From the NCBI GenBank assembly GCA_002105175.1, contig MCGE01000020.1:248001-312000 (forward strand): a stretch of DNA of 64,000 nt, in the 5' to 3' direction. The number at the start of each line of letters is the position of its first letter. The stretch's first letter is position 1. Below, piece after piece: positions 34,829-47,700 of the stretch. Under the pieces are notes generated by a model. That model made no database searches. It was not told the DNA's origin and saw only the letters and a list, made by a program, of their open reading frames with translations. The stretch comes from Absidia repens. Its lineage: Eukaryota; Mucoromycota; Mucoromycetes; Mucorales; Cunninghamellaceae. Made by a program: the position numbers and the translations under genes.

Positions 34829-36296
34829 TTATATCCAACGACGCAAAAAACTATTGATACCAGAGTCTTGCACATGCCACCCTTCCAATTGGCCAGTGAG
34901 TTGAGTCATACTATCAGTGGTGTCATCAAACGTTTGAGAGGGACTTGGCTATGAATAAACAATATGAGTGTCCTTTTGTCTTTTATTTTTTTATTCTTAT
35001 TTTCATTTTCATCATCACATTACCTACCTGGTCCTCCTCATCTTCACTTTTTTCTTCGTCATATATTTGATCTATATCATCAAAATCGTCCTCAGAATCG
35101 CCAAGGTCGTTGCTTTCGGTATATTCAGGTGGTCTCATCCGTAACCATTGCATTCGAGGTCCAGAGCGAGACCTTTCATTGATTCTAAATCCTACAATCT
35201 TTGGTTGATAAATATGTCGCCTAGCCAATGGTACCAGTTCAGAATAGCTTTGAAACATCAAATGAGCAGACGTTGTTCCAAAATGAGCACCTAAAAAGAA
35301 AGAACCCATATGTAGTAATCGAACAATATATTTAGTAATAATCTACAACCCATGTATTTGACTTACCATCGATATTTTGATAAATATTGGGTGGGTTATA
35401 CAAATCCAAGCAGCTGGGACAGTATAATTTGACACTTTCTCTTCCAGCTTCATCGTAACGCCCAACAGGTATGACCGGGCACCGAGCACAGTAAACACGG
35501 GGACAAGATCCGAAGACACCAGATGCATATCGTTCCGCCATCAGCCTGAGTCCATTTCTTGTCACAATATAGCGTTGGTGAATCAAACCATAAAGCATGA
35601 TGGCATAGGGTTCAATAACGCCAGGGTCAGCATGGGTACGTCGTCTCTGTGGTGGTTTCTCTATCCAAAATCCATCGTCATTTTCCGGTTCTATTGACAG
35701 TTGTTGCATAAGTCCTCTATTGTTAACATTGTTTGCTGGCAAATTGTCGTTGCAGTTGTCCCCGTTCTCAACATCGTCCTCATCGTCGTCGTTGTCGTCT
35801 TCTTCTTCCAATTCAAGATCAAGGATCATCTCTAGAGCTTCGTTATAATAAGGCACCAAAGAAGATAGTCCAGTCAAATTAAAGTCGTCGTCCATAAAAT
35901 CTTCAGGCACTTCCGCATAGTATTCATGGCCAGACAAAGAGCAGAACCAAGATACCCAACTTTGTAAAGAGCTCCCTGTACTAGTCTGTGATTCGTGATC
36001 AGAATCTATTAGAAAGATAATACAAAACAAAAAATAATCAACATTCATGTATTAAATATACTAGTCAACCACCAGCCCCAATCACCACTAACAGTAGCAG
36101 CAGCATACTTGTTCACCCTTTTCATTCATCCCCATCAACTGGTTACAAAACGTCGCCTTCCTTTTTTATCAACCTTTTAAAACCTTTTTTTTCATACCCA
36201 CGCCCTTTTGAAAGATCTCCCACTTTTTTTTTCCATTTGTGCGTGTTTTATTATCTTACCATAGTCTATATTTCCATGAGATGAACCAGCAAACAT
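34829..36296 (-). CDS. CKB1: Casein kinase 2 regulatory (beta) subunit
   Basis: Four exons: 36296..36260, 36005..35367, 35290..35028, 34948..34829, giving 352 aa in frame. Core motifs are SWVSWFCSLSGHEYYAEVPE (28-47), DFNLTGL, the zinc site with Cys180, Cys185, Cys208 and Cys211 (CPRVYC then LYCPSC), and NIDGAHFGTTSAHLMF. CK2 beta dimerises through this zinc finger and controls substrate choice of the CK2 tetramer. Two oddities: an Asp/Glu/Asn-rich insert at about 76-100 within the helical domain (a longer version of the acidic loop found in fungal Ckb1), and an extra C-terminal part of about 85 residues that is acidic (DDFDDIDQIYDEEK) and ends with a short hydrophobic-basic tail. The gene shares a 216-bp promoter with the FYR-domain gene. 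Confidence 0.93.
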
Positions 36297-36512
36297 CGTC
36301 TTGAAGGTTGAAGCAGCAAAACCAGAAAGAAAGGAAAAAGAGAGTGAGGAGGTGCCTTCACCCTCATATTTTCAGAAAACGGGGTTTAAAACCCTATTTT
36401 TGTTTTTTTTGACGATACGCCCAAAAAAAAAAAAAAATCAGCGGCAAAAGATTTTTTCTCCTTCCTTTTCCCTTTTTCTCTATTCTTGCCTCTACCACTT
36501 TTTTTCAACATT
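36297..36512. promoter_or_regulatory. Compact bidirectional promoter (CK2 beta / FYR protein)
   Basis: Only 216 bp separate the two start codons. On the CK2 beta side the plus strand is GAAAG/GGAAA-rich. On the FYR side there is an A14 run (36424-36437) and a CT-rich tract (36455-36500). Transcription start sites cannot be placed. Confidence 0.5.
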
Positions 36513-37620
36513 ATGCTCGGTTCTAAACAAGTATATACCCTGGACTATGCAAAACACATGGATAAGCATCGCCGTATGAAGCGAAAGTTAGTGGAATTCA
36601 TGTCGGTAAGAAAATAATAATGTGAAAAGCTTTGTAGGATTGACATTGACCCCTGTTTTCAACGCGTTTTATATGAATTTGCTTTTGGTGCTATAGAAAC
36701 AAGTCGAAGCTCAAGATGCATTGGACAAAGCAAACCGTAGGATCAAGACACTCGAAAAACAAAACAAGTAATAAATACCTCTACTATCAAAAGCAAACTA
36801 TGGACCGCTCCTGACGAGACCTTCTTTTTTTTCGTTTGTTTGTAGGGACTTGAAACAACAACAAAAAGGTGGATCTAGCCGTCAAATGGATGTTGATTCT
36901 GATAATCAAGGGTCAGAAGACGAAGAAAAAGGTAGGAAACAAAAGATACAGCTTAACTTGGGAGTCGCTCTTGTAACAAATTGATGAATTTATTTATCTG
37001 TAGTGGATCGCCCTACCAAGCGCGCCTCAGGCATTAAACGAAAACCAAATACTTACACCATTGAAACTATACCCCGGGACGAGAATGGCAAAGCGATTTT
37101 ACCGCTAGAGCTTGGACCTCTGACCTTGATTTCTTTGGGCACCATCGTATCCGACAAACCCGCCTACCATTGTGCTCGACATATTTATCCCCTAGGCTAT
37201 ACTGTGGAACGCACCTATATGAGCCAGGTAGACGCAACCGCTTATACTACATACACTTGCACAGTGGAAGAAGGTGATGATAATGAACCTCTGGTAAATA
37301 AAATGTCATGATATATCTTACATATATATAGAAAGTCAAAAACGTTGACGATAACGCGATTATTATTTTTTCATTTATTTTCATAGTTTGTGATTATACC
37401 AAAAGATGATCCCGAAAACAAAATTAGTGGCAAGACGGCAACCAGTTGTTGGACGGTGGTGGCAAGAGGTGCAAACAAGATACGAAGGAAATCATGTCGG
37501 AACTCTATCTCGGGACCTGAATACTATGGATTGGCTCATCCCATTATTCGACATTTGATTGAAGAAGAAATGGACGTGGATAAATGCACCAAATACAAGA
37601 AAACGCCGCCCAAGCCTTAG
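36513..37620 (+). CDS. FYRN/FYRC-domain protein (TBRG1-like)
   Basis: Five exons: 36513-36605, 36697-36767, 36846-36931, 37004-37293, 37387-37620, giving 257 aa in frame. Residues 1-60 are basic and coiled coil (KHMDKHRRMKRKLVEFM, ALDKANRRIKTLEKQNK). A disordered acidic linker follows. The FYRN domain starts near residue 120 (LGTIVSDKPAYHCARHIYPL, then GYTVERTYMS), and the FYRC domain follows (TSCWTVVARGAN, SGPEYYGLAHPIIRHLIEE). These paired domains occur in MLL/Trithorax proteins and TBRG1. The size and coiled-coil start fit TBRG1-type proteins, which are nuclear. Function in fungi is unclear; a chromatin-linked role is inferred. Confidence 0.85.
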
Positions 37621-37686
37621 TTTTAGTTATTCGTAGTTTTCATTATTATTCTATGTTATTAGTATAGCCTCTTCTTCCCCTCTCCC

Positions 37687-37717
<31 letters not shown>

Positions 37718-38469
37718 GCTTCCTATTGTTTGTTTATTTGTTTATTTTGTTATCCTCAGTGGTGGTTGATTATATTAATAAATAAAAACCGATTTCATTC
37801 TCTGTCACCTTGTTTCTTTGGTCGTTTTTTTTTTTATGCTTGATTGATTTATGGAAATGTTTTTGATTGAATGAAAGTGGTATGATGGTATTGTTTTAGG
37901 GGAAATGGGAATGAGTGGGTAGCGCCGATTTAAAGAAACACGTAGTACTTTCTGGTGACATTTGGAAAGATCGCAAAATGCTGCATGAATTTGATAAGTG
38001 GAATATCATTGCGCTCTTTTTATTTTAAATATCCGCCGATTGGGCTTTGATAATTGCACTATAGAAATAATATGAATAGTACGAATCTCAGTTTGGTGTA
38101 TCTTATATGCATACCACAAAAAGGAAAAAGAAAGACAGGAGGCAAATAATATGTGTAGAATGGTAATAACAATAATAAAGAAATGATATATTTCCCCCCT
38201 TAAAAAATATAAATATAAACAAAGACACTAAAAATCTACACTAAGGGATTCTAGCACCTTCCAATCGAGAAAAAAAGAAACATTCAAACCCTTGCGGGTT
38301 GCATGAAACATCTGTAAGACGAGAATTTTTCCCGACAGTCACTCCGCTCTTTCATAAAAAAAGCCCTGCTCAGTGGGAATTTTTTCGTCTATTTCTTCCC
38401 TTTTTCTTATCTTTTTTTTTTTTTTCTTTTTCTTACTTACCTTTATACGTATAAAACTATATTATCATA
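37621..38469. promoter_or_regulatory. Upstream region of HSP70
   Basis: Includes the FYR gene 3' UTR with an (AT)n run at 37697-37717. Closer to HSP70, two heat-shock-element-like inverted units, GAAACATTC (38277-38285) and GAATTTTTC (38323-38331), have a 3-base rather than the standard 2-base gap, so they are weak candidates. A T/C-rich tract (38390-38440) precedes the start. Confidence 0.3.
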
Positions 38470-40732
<2,263 letters not shown>

Positions 40733-41144
40733 ACTGGGTGCGGTAAACCTGCAATGCCCGTTTGTCTTCCGTCTGGTCTATACATAGTTTACTTTTCTTC
40801 ACTTTTATTTTCTCAGTAAATAAGGAATAGCCTTATTTTTAGTATATACATATTATTCTCTTCCACAATTTTTTTTTTTTACCGTCTTTGAAAATAAAAA
40901 AGCTATCCTGTTTGTTTATATATTGATTGACTGGTTTTGTATTTATTGGGCCTTCTGTATACTTGGCGATGAAACCGTGGGAAGTAGAAGGGAAAAAAAA
41001 TCATGCATGCATGGTAGTGAAGAAAATACAGACTGTGAAATCTATTTTAGTTTTTGACGTGCCGCTCGAATAAAATAGAAAAAAAAGCACCTAATAACCC
41101 ATATCACTTGTATCTGAAAGAGAAAATACAACAGTAGGAAACTA
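40733..41144. other. HSP70 3' UTR and intergenic DNA
   Basis: AATAAAAAAG at 40892-40901 is a plausible polyadenylation signal. The rest up to the repeat is AT-rich with no coding feature. Confidence 0.4.
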
Positions 41145-41660
41145 TTTCAAATCCCGCCCACGTGAATTTTATTTACACCCCCCCCAATTTTTTTAATTTT
41201 TCACGCGCTCTTTCTTTTCATTTTCTTTCTTTTTTCTTTATCTTTTTTTTTATCAATATAACATCTTTGAGTTTTTGGTGATCTTAGATTAGCGTTAGGA
41301 CGAGTTTGAAGGGTTTTCAACTCAGGGATTACAAGATGCATGGGGAATCCTTTTCATTCTGGATTTAGGATCTGAAAGCACAATTAGTTGGCTTTTTGAA
41401 GCCTTTCATTAGCTTAGTTCGGTATTAGCTTGCCCGTAATTTGTATCAAAAATTGAATAAAATACGTCTCTCTTTTATGCTCGTTAATGAAAAATGTCCC
41501 ATTAGCCTCATTCATACCGAGTACAGTAGATCTCTTTTTGCCATCAACGCTTTAGATTAGAGCGGACAGATGGTATGCTTCAATGAAAGATATGCATTTA
41601 TATTCTTTTCTTATGTCATGTATGCCGTGTACAGTATATTTGATCCATTTTTTGCAATAT
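41145..41660 (+). repeat. Dispersed repeat, copy 3 (plus orientation)
   Basis: Begins TTTCAAATCCCGCCCACGTG at 41145. A pyrimidine-rich stretch follows (41210-41250), then GATCTTAGATTAGCGTTAGG (41280-41299), CAGGGATTACAAGATGCATG (41323-41342), GTTGGCTTTTTGAAGCC (41387-41403), GAAAAATGTCCCATTAGC (41488-41505) and GTAGATCTCTTTTTGCC (41526-41542). All blocks are found in the same order in copies 1, 2 and 4 (reverse) and copy 5. Confidence 0.75.
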
Positions 41661-42500
41661 TTTCTTTAATTTGGTGTTGAATGCTCTTCAGATACCCAAA
41701 AAAGCTTTGTCCATGCTACCTCTGAAGGATCCTTTGCAGTGCGCTTTTGGTGTGTATTGCTGGCGCAGGTTCTGCCGGAGTTAGGATGTTGTTTTGGGCA
41801 ATTTTATTGTTTTTACTGTATATTGCCAGTAATTTAGGGCTTCTTCCGATGACGTTATCAGGCAAAATGAGAGCTATTAGACTGTATTTCGATATTTTTG
41901 GCGAGGAGCATGGCTTGTACAGTATTATATTAAAAGCAGCAGTTTTCGAGAAGGTTAAATATCCATACACAAGATAATTTCCAATTTATTTTATTTAAAA
42001 AGCAATTGAATTCAATCGCGTTATTGGTTGGCGAGCATTGATCAATTTGTCAAATTTCAAAGCGTATGATAAAATTAAATGTATGTACTGCATTTCCCTT
42101 TTGGTCCTCAAATCCCAGCTAAATTTTGACCAAGTTTTATATTGTTTTCTAAGTCTTGCAAATAGACAGTTCAATATTCAAGTCTGTAGACGTTGGGAAA
42201 TTATTGCTGGTGAGGGTTGAAATTGAGATGATCCTAGTTGGGGAAATTTCCCAAAAATGGTAGGGTTTAATATAAACGCCATTGCTGCTATGTAGAAGAG
42301 GAATGCTGTTCCTGTCTACATAGTCCTTATATGATAGAAGGTCCAGAAGCTAATGAATCAAGTACAACACATTTATTTGTCAAAAAATATAAAAATTCAT
42401 AGGATATATTCATTGAACAGCATTTTTATCATATCTCTAAACCTTCACCGTTGACCATCTGACACTTTTTTAATAGACGTTGGAGATGCATTGAAGCAAG
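41661..42500. other. Spacer between inverted repeat copies 3 and 4
   Basis: About 840 bp. A minus-strand frame at 41970-41716 (84 codons, including LTPAEPAPAIHTKSALQR) and a plus-strand frame overlap; neither is recognised. It might be the interior of a decayed mobile element. Confidence 0.35.
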
Positions 42501-43350
42501 CTCCCAAGGAATATCAGCTAACGAAGTGAAGCTGTTTGCTCAAAAGATTTTCCCTCAAGCGATATCGAAACCATTGTTCTATATGACATAATATTTAACT
42601 CATATCTTATCATACAATAAAAAAAAAAAGCAAAACGAAACAGAATAAATTGTTCAATATCCAATAGGTATGATAGTAAAAGTTGATATTTAATAATTAT
42701 CAGCACTAATCTAAAAGGATAATTGTGAAAACAGAACTTATATACCATACAGAGCATAAGAATGACTGAAGGGGATATTTTTGACTGAAAAATAAATGAG
42801 GTTAACACTAATAAAAAGGAGATGGTAGTAAAAAAGAGATCTATTGCACAAGACATGAGAAGACTAATGGGGCATTTTTCATTGCAGCAAGTAAGCATAT
42901 ACATATTTTTATTCCGATGTAGATACAGAATTTTGAACAAACTAGTCCTAAACTAAGCTAATGAAGGCTCCAAAAAGCCAACTGATGGTGGTCCTAAATC
43001 CTGAATCCAAAATGAAAGGGTTTCCCCATGCATCTTGTAATCCCTGAGCTGAAATCCCTTCTAAGCTAGTCCTGATGCTAATCTAAGATCGCCATAACCT
43101 CGAAGAAGTTACATTCTGAAAGAAAAGAAAAGAAATACGTGAAAAATAAAAAATTGTGGCAAAAGTAAATTTTTCGTGCTCGGGATTTGAAATAATTTCT
43201 ATGGCTTCTTGCTGAACTGCAGGTCCATTCTCGATTTAAAAAAAAAAAATCCAGAGATCCGTTAATTTGCTAGATATGACATGATTACACATATACGAGT
43301 AATTATACTATCCCCAATAGTGATGCAATTTCGTTTTCCTATTGATATCC
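42501..43350 (-). repeat. Dispersed repeat, copy 4 (minus orientation)
   Basis: On the minus strand it starts near 43192 with TTTCAAATCCCGAGCACG. It continues through AGATTAGCATCAGGACTAGC (43067-43086), CAGGGATTACAAGATGCATG (43030-43049), GTTGGCTTTTTGGAGCC (42967-42983) and AGTCTTCTCATGTCTTGTGC (42849-42868). Similarity weakens beyond about 42700. The flank to about 43350 (GCAATTTCGTTTTCCTATTGATAT) matches the flank of copy 1. With copy 3 it forms an inverted pair 2 kb across. Confidence 0.72.
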
Positions 43351-43514
43351 TTAAAGTGGGTGCATACTGTAGACAAAAACAAAGGAAACCACAGAAAAAC
43401 GAAAACGAACTAAGGTGAGAGCAACTAGGTGATAAAATTAAAAGGCTTTTTATTCAATGGAAAATCAAGCGTGTGGTTCAAAAGACTGGAGTGTTGGGAC
43501 ACAAGAGAATTGCG

Positions 43515-43931
43515 CCCTTCCTTTGTTATGATTACCCTGGCTACAGTTATCGACGCACTGCTGGATTCGAAATGGGTATCAGCTAGATAACAACGAAGAA
43601 ATCTTGGCATGGTCTCCCCCGAGCTTTTATCTTTGTATGCAAGCAAGTCATGGTTGTGGGGACTGGAAATAAAAAAGCAAGTCAAAAGATGGGTTATCGA
43701 AGGCAAGATCACGAAGAAATGGTGTCGGGAAGAAGACAGTGAACGCCGCTATGAAGGTTATGATACCGGTTACGAAGGTGGCTATGAAAATGGGCTTAGT
43801 GATTTTCGCGATGATGATTGATTTGGTGTTCGCTGTGGTGATGACTACGGCTTGGCTATGGTGACGGTTATGATGGCGGTCATAAAATTGGTTATTGTGA
43901 TGGCGATGATTGGTGTGGTGTACTTTAGCTG
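43515..43931 (+). pseudogene. Degenerate Gly/Tyr/Asp-rich reading frame
   Basis: The plus strand encodes Gly/Tyr/Asp-rich peptides in shifting frames: YDYPGYSYRRTAGFEMG (about 43527-43580), then YEGYDTGYEGGYENGLSDF (43749-43805) ending in a stop at about 43821, then after a frame change GYGDGYDGGHKIGYCDGDDW (about 43855-43914) and a stop. AATAAAAATAAA lies downstream at 44014-44025. This looks like one low-complexity protein gene broken by a stop and a frame change, or a spliced gene whose introns I could not place. No family recognised. Confidence 0.33.
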
Positions 43932-44783
43932 TAGTCTTCATTAGAGTAATATTGGTATTTTTATTTTTTATTTTTTTTTATCAATGATAACTGTATGTAT
44001 GTATATATTTGTAAATAAAAATAAACATGAAAAACAAGATTGTATGCAACTTGGAAACGGGGATATGTATGCGCATTTTTTTTTTAAAAAAAAAAGGGGG
44101 GTAGAGGGACGATGATGATGATCCTTATTTGAATGTACATATTATTTGATTTTGGTATTATTACTCTTTATGTTATGATACAGTTTACAATATCCGATGG
44201 TTTAAAAAGTATAGATGAAGGTTATTTTTGTTTTCTGTTGTATAATGTGATATGTCAGACTTGAATGTGTATAAGAATCTGTCTCCTCCCCCTTTTTTTA
44301 TTTGACAAATCACTCTCAGATCGCTTATATTATATTGTCTGTACAATACTGTGTTGGGAGGAGTGAATGCATCAGAGCAAGGAAAATCAGGGGAAGGGGA
44401 TTATTATAAACCACATGACTCATGAAAATGAATGTTCATAGCTATCAAAAAGATATCAAGGTATTTTTGAATTTTGGTTTTATATAAATGACAGACTTGT
44501 ACTACGTGTTGGGTTGTGGCTGTACTATAAAGAACCGGCTGTCATTGCATTTCATGGTAACAGGACCATCACCGTGGAAATGGCGGGTTCCCGATCGAAA
44601 CGGCTGTCAGGTTGGGCGATTTTTATCGGAGTTGCATTTCTGCCTTTTTTGGAGTAACACTAAAAAGTACTTTTTTTGCCCTATATCCTTTTATTTTTTC
44701 GTCTCTCTTCCGTTGTTTATATTTTATATTTTTACTTTTTTCATCCACTATCTTTTTAATTTAATACCCTTCCTTTATACCAA
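43932..44783. other. Intergenic DNA and kinesin 5' region
   Basis: AT-rich. A plus-strand frame at 44488-44787 runs into the kinesin leader and looks like 5' UTR (T/C-rich, 44690-44780). No domain. Confidence 0.4.
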
Positions 44784-47700
44784 ATGACTTCGACAGCTGT
44801 CAGGTATATACGAAATGTCTTGGATAACAATGGTTTCAATCGTGCTAATCAATTGTTTTGTCATTCCTTCATATTTGTTTACACAGGGTCGCTTTACGAG
44901 TACGACCATTAACAACAAAAGAACAATACAGCAACTGCAACGAATGTCTTTCCTTTATACCAGACGAACCTCAAGTTTTGATCGGAACTGACAAGTCATT
45001 CACGTATGATTATGTATTTGACACAAAATCTTCACAATCCTCAGTTTACTCAACGGCTATTGCACCTTTGCTGCATAAATTCATGGATGGGTATGCAAAC
45101 CACCAGCACACACATACGCAGCTTCAACAAAAAACGTCATAAATCTCACTCTTCTTTTATTATATATACTAGTTTTAATGCTACTGTATTGGCATATGGG
45201 TAAATAGAAAAATAGAAAAGAATACAAACATCACACTGCATAGGCACGCTGACACCACATGAAACCTTTTGTTATACTTTATTAGTCAAACTGGGGCGGG
45301 GAAGACTTTTTCCATGGGCACTGGTTTGGATAATACCAAGGACAAAGAAAATCAAGGTAAGCAAACATCATCCTCCGTCAACCAATCCTCACCCCTTTAT
45401 TAACTGTTTCTCTTCTTCTTTTTGCTGTTGATCATTGATAGGAATCGTACCACGTTGTATTCTTGAATTATTCCATGTGTTACAAGAAAGAGCTGAAAAC
45501 GAAGACGGCTACAGCTATGAAGTGTTGGTATCCTTTTTGGAATTGCACAACGAAGATCTCATTGACCTCCTCAACCCTCCTGCTATGCAAAAACGTAATA
45601 GTCGCAATGGGCAATCATCATCACCAACTTCTGAGGTTTCAATACGTGAAGATATCGCTGGCAACATATACTGGACTGGCGTTAAGGAAGAAAGGTGTTA
45701 TAGTCCTGAAGAACTATTAGGGTAAGCCGTACACAATCAACCTTCTATGTTTGTTTTTATAGTTCTTGTATTTGGAAATCCCCGCTCAACTTCTAACCTC
45801 ACATTTACTTTTACTCCCTATATTTTTTATTTTTATTTAAGGTTATTGGAAAAAGGATCTCTGTGTCGTACTACTGGCTCAACAGAAATGAATACTGTCT
45901 CCTCTCGATCCCATGCTATGTTTACTGTCACCCTCAAACAACAATGCCTTGAAGAAACGGAAGTCGATGATACGAAGAAAGTCCCAAAATGTTTGAATAG
46001 CAAATTCCATTTTGTTGATCTTGCTGGATCAGAAAGAGTAAGTCGATTACATTAACAAAAAAAAAAACAACCTATATCATAATATACCATCTACTTATAT
46101 TTTTGTTTTTGTCTTTTATGCTCTTAGTTGAAACGAACAAATGCTGAAGGTGATCGTGCAAAAGAAGGTATAGCTATCAATGCTGGCTTGCTGGCTCTGG
46201 GAAATGTGATCTCCGCCCTTGGTGATGAAACTCGTCGTGCCGCTCATATACCTTATCGTGATAGCAAGCTCACACGTCTGTTACAGGACTCTTTGGGTGG
46301 AAATAGCCAAACCCTCATGATGGCTTGTGTGTCTCCTTCAGATTCTAATTTTGGTGAAACTCTCAACACATTACGGTATGCCAACCGTGCACGAAATATC
46401 AAAAACAGGGTAACAGTGAATCAAGACTTCGCCGGAAACTCACTTGAAGTAAATCAACTACGCTCACTGGTGGGCCGACTACGAATGGAAATAGCTGCTC
46501 TTCGATCCAATGGTATGATGGTTTCAGCAAACAGTACAACAGCGGACGACGAATCACAGCTACTACGGAAGGAAATAGTACGTCTACGTGATCGACTTCA
46601 GACAACAACAAATGGTATGATTCAAGCTACAACCGAAAGAGATACACTTTTGATGGAACGTGAAACCGCAACTACTGATATCGAAGGCGATTCTTGTGCA
46701 GCAATACATCCATTATCAGCAAATGATGATCAGTCGTCTCCCATCACACCTCACCCTATGATCGCAAGTTATCTCAAGACCATACAAGATTTGAACGCTG
46801 AACTGGCCGACACAAAGGACCAACTGGACCATCTAGAAAATACACGACCTCCACCTTCACAAATTACGACGATATCTTCTGATCAGCAACTGCAACAAAG
46901 ACGACGGCGTTCAGGTCCAACTGTCCATCCGAAAAGAAGATATGGTCGTCCTGGACGAATCAGTAGAAGCAACAGCAGCACAACCACCGCGAAACCCGTA
47001 CGACCTCAAAACATGAATGCATGCAAACAGCAAGGAAATTCTCGAAAACGACGATCTCAACCACCACCAACAACTACAACAACACCTTCATCATTTTTGA
47101 CAGGAAAAAATCACCACCGCCGCTCGTCAGACAATGGAATCCGATATAATAACACATCTGCAGATATGCAAGATGAAGATGAAGGCTATATCAACGATAT
47201 ACAAGATGAAAACATGCGATTGGAATTCAAGGAAAGCATAGCCAAAGCCAGAGCCGACATTAGAAAAGGGATGGAATTCTTGGAACTTATCAAGGTAATA
47301 TTGAAGACCTGTAGTAATGATATATATCTCATCATTCTTTTTTATTTTTTAGCCGGGGGATGAAAACGACTTGGAGGCATGGGACAAGGAGCTCAAGGTA
47401 AATGAATTGCATTACTCATATGCATCTTATTTATTATCATGATGATCAGTAGCGGGTGTAGTAACTGGATTAACTTTATCTCGCTTTCTCCCTCTCCTTT
47501 ATGCAATAGGCTTTACTGAAAACTCAACCTATGGAACATGCAGGCTCAGATGAGGGCATGTTTTCAGCATCACCTACTTCATCTCCTACAAGGCTAATAG
47601 ACGACTTTGATTTGGTAATACAACAGAAAGCTAGTATGCCCGCAGAAATGAGTGCTTACTCATTCCTATTTTGTACTTTTATTGTAGTCTTTACCGCAAT

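Noticed and set aside
38445..38460. TATAAAA just before the HSP70 ATG as core promoter
   Set aside because: Lies only about 14-20 bp from the start codon, leaving no room for a transcript leader.
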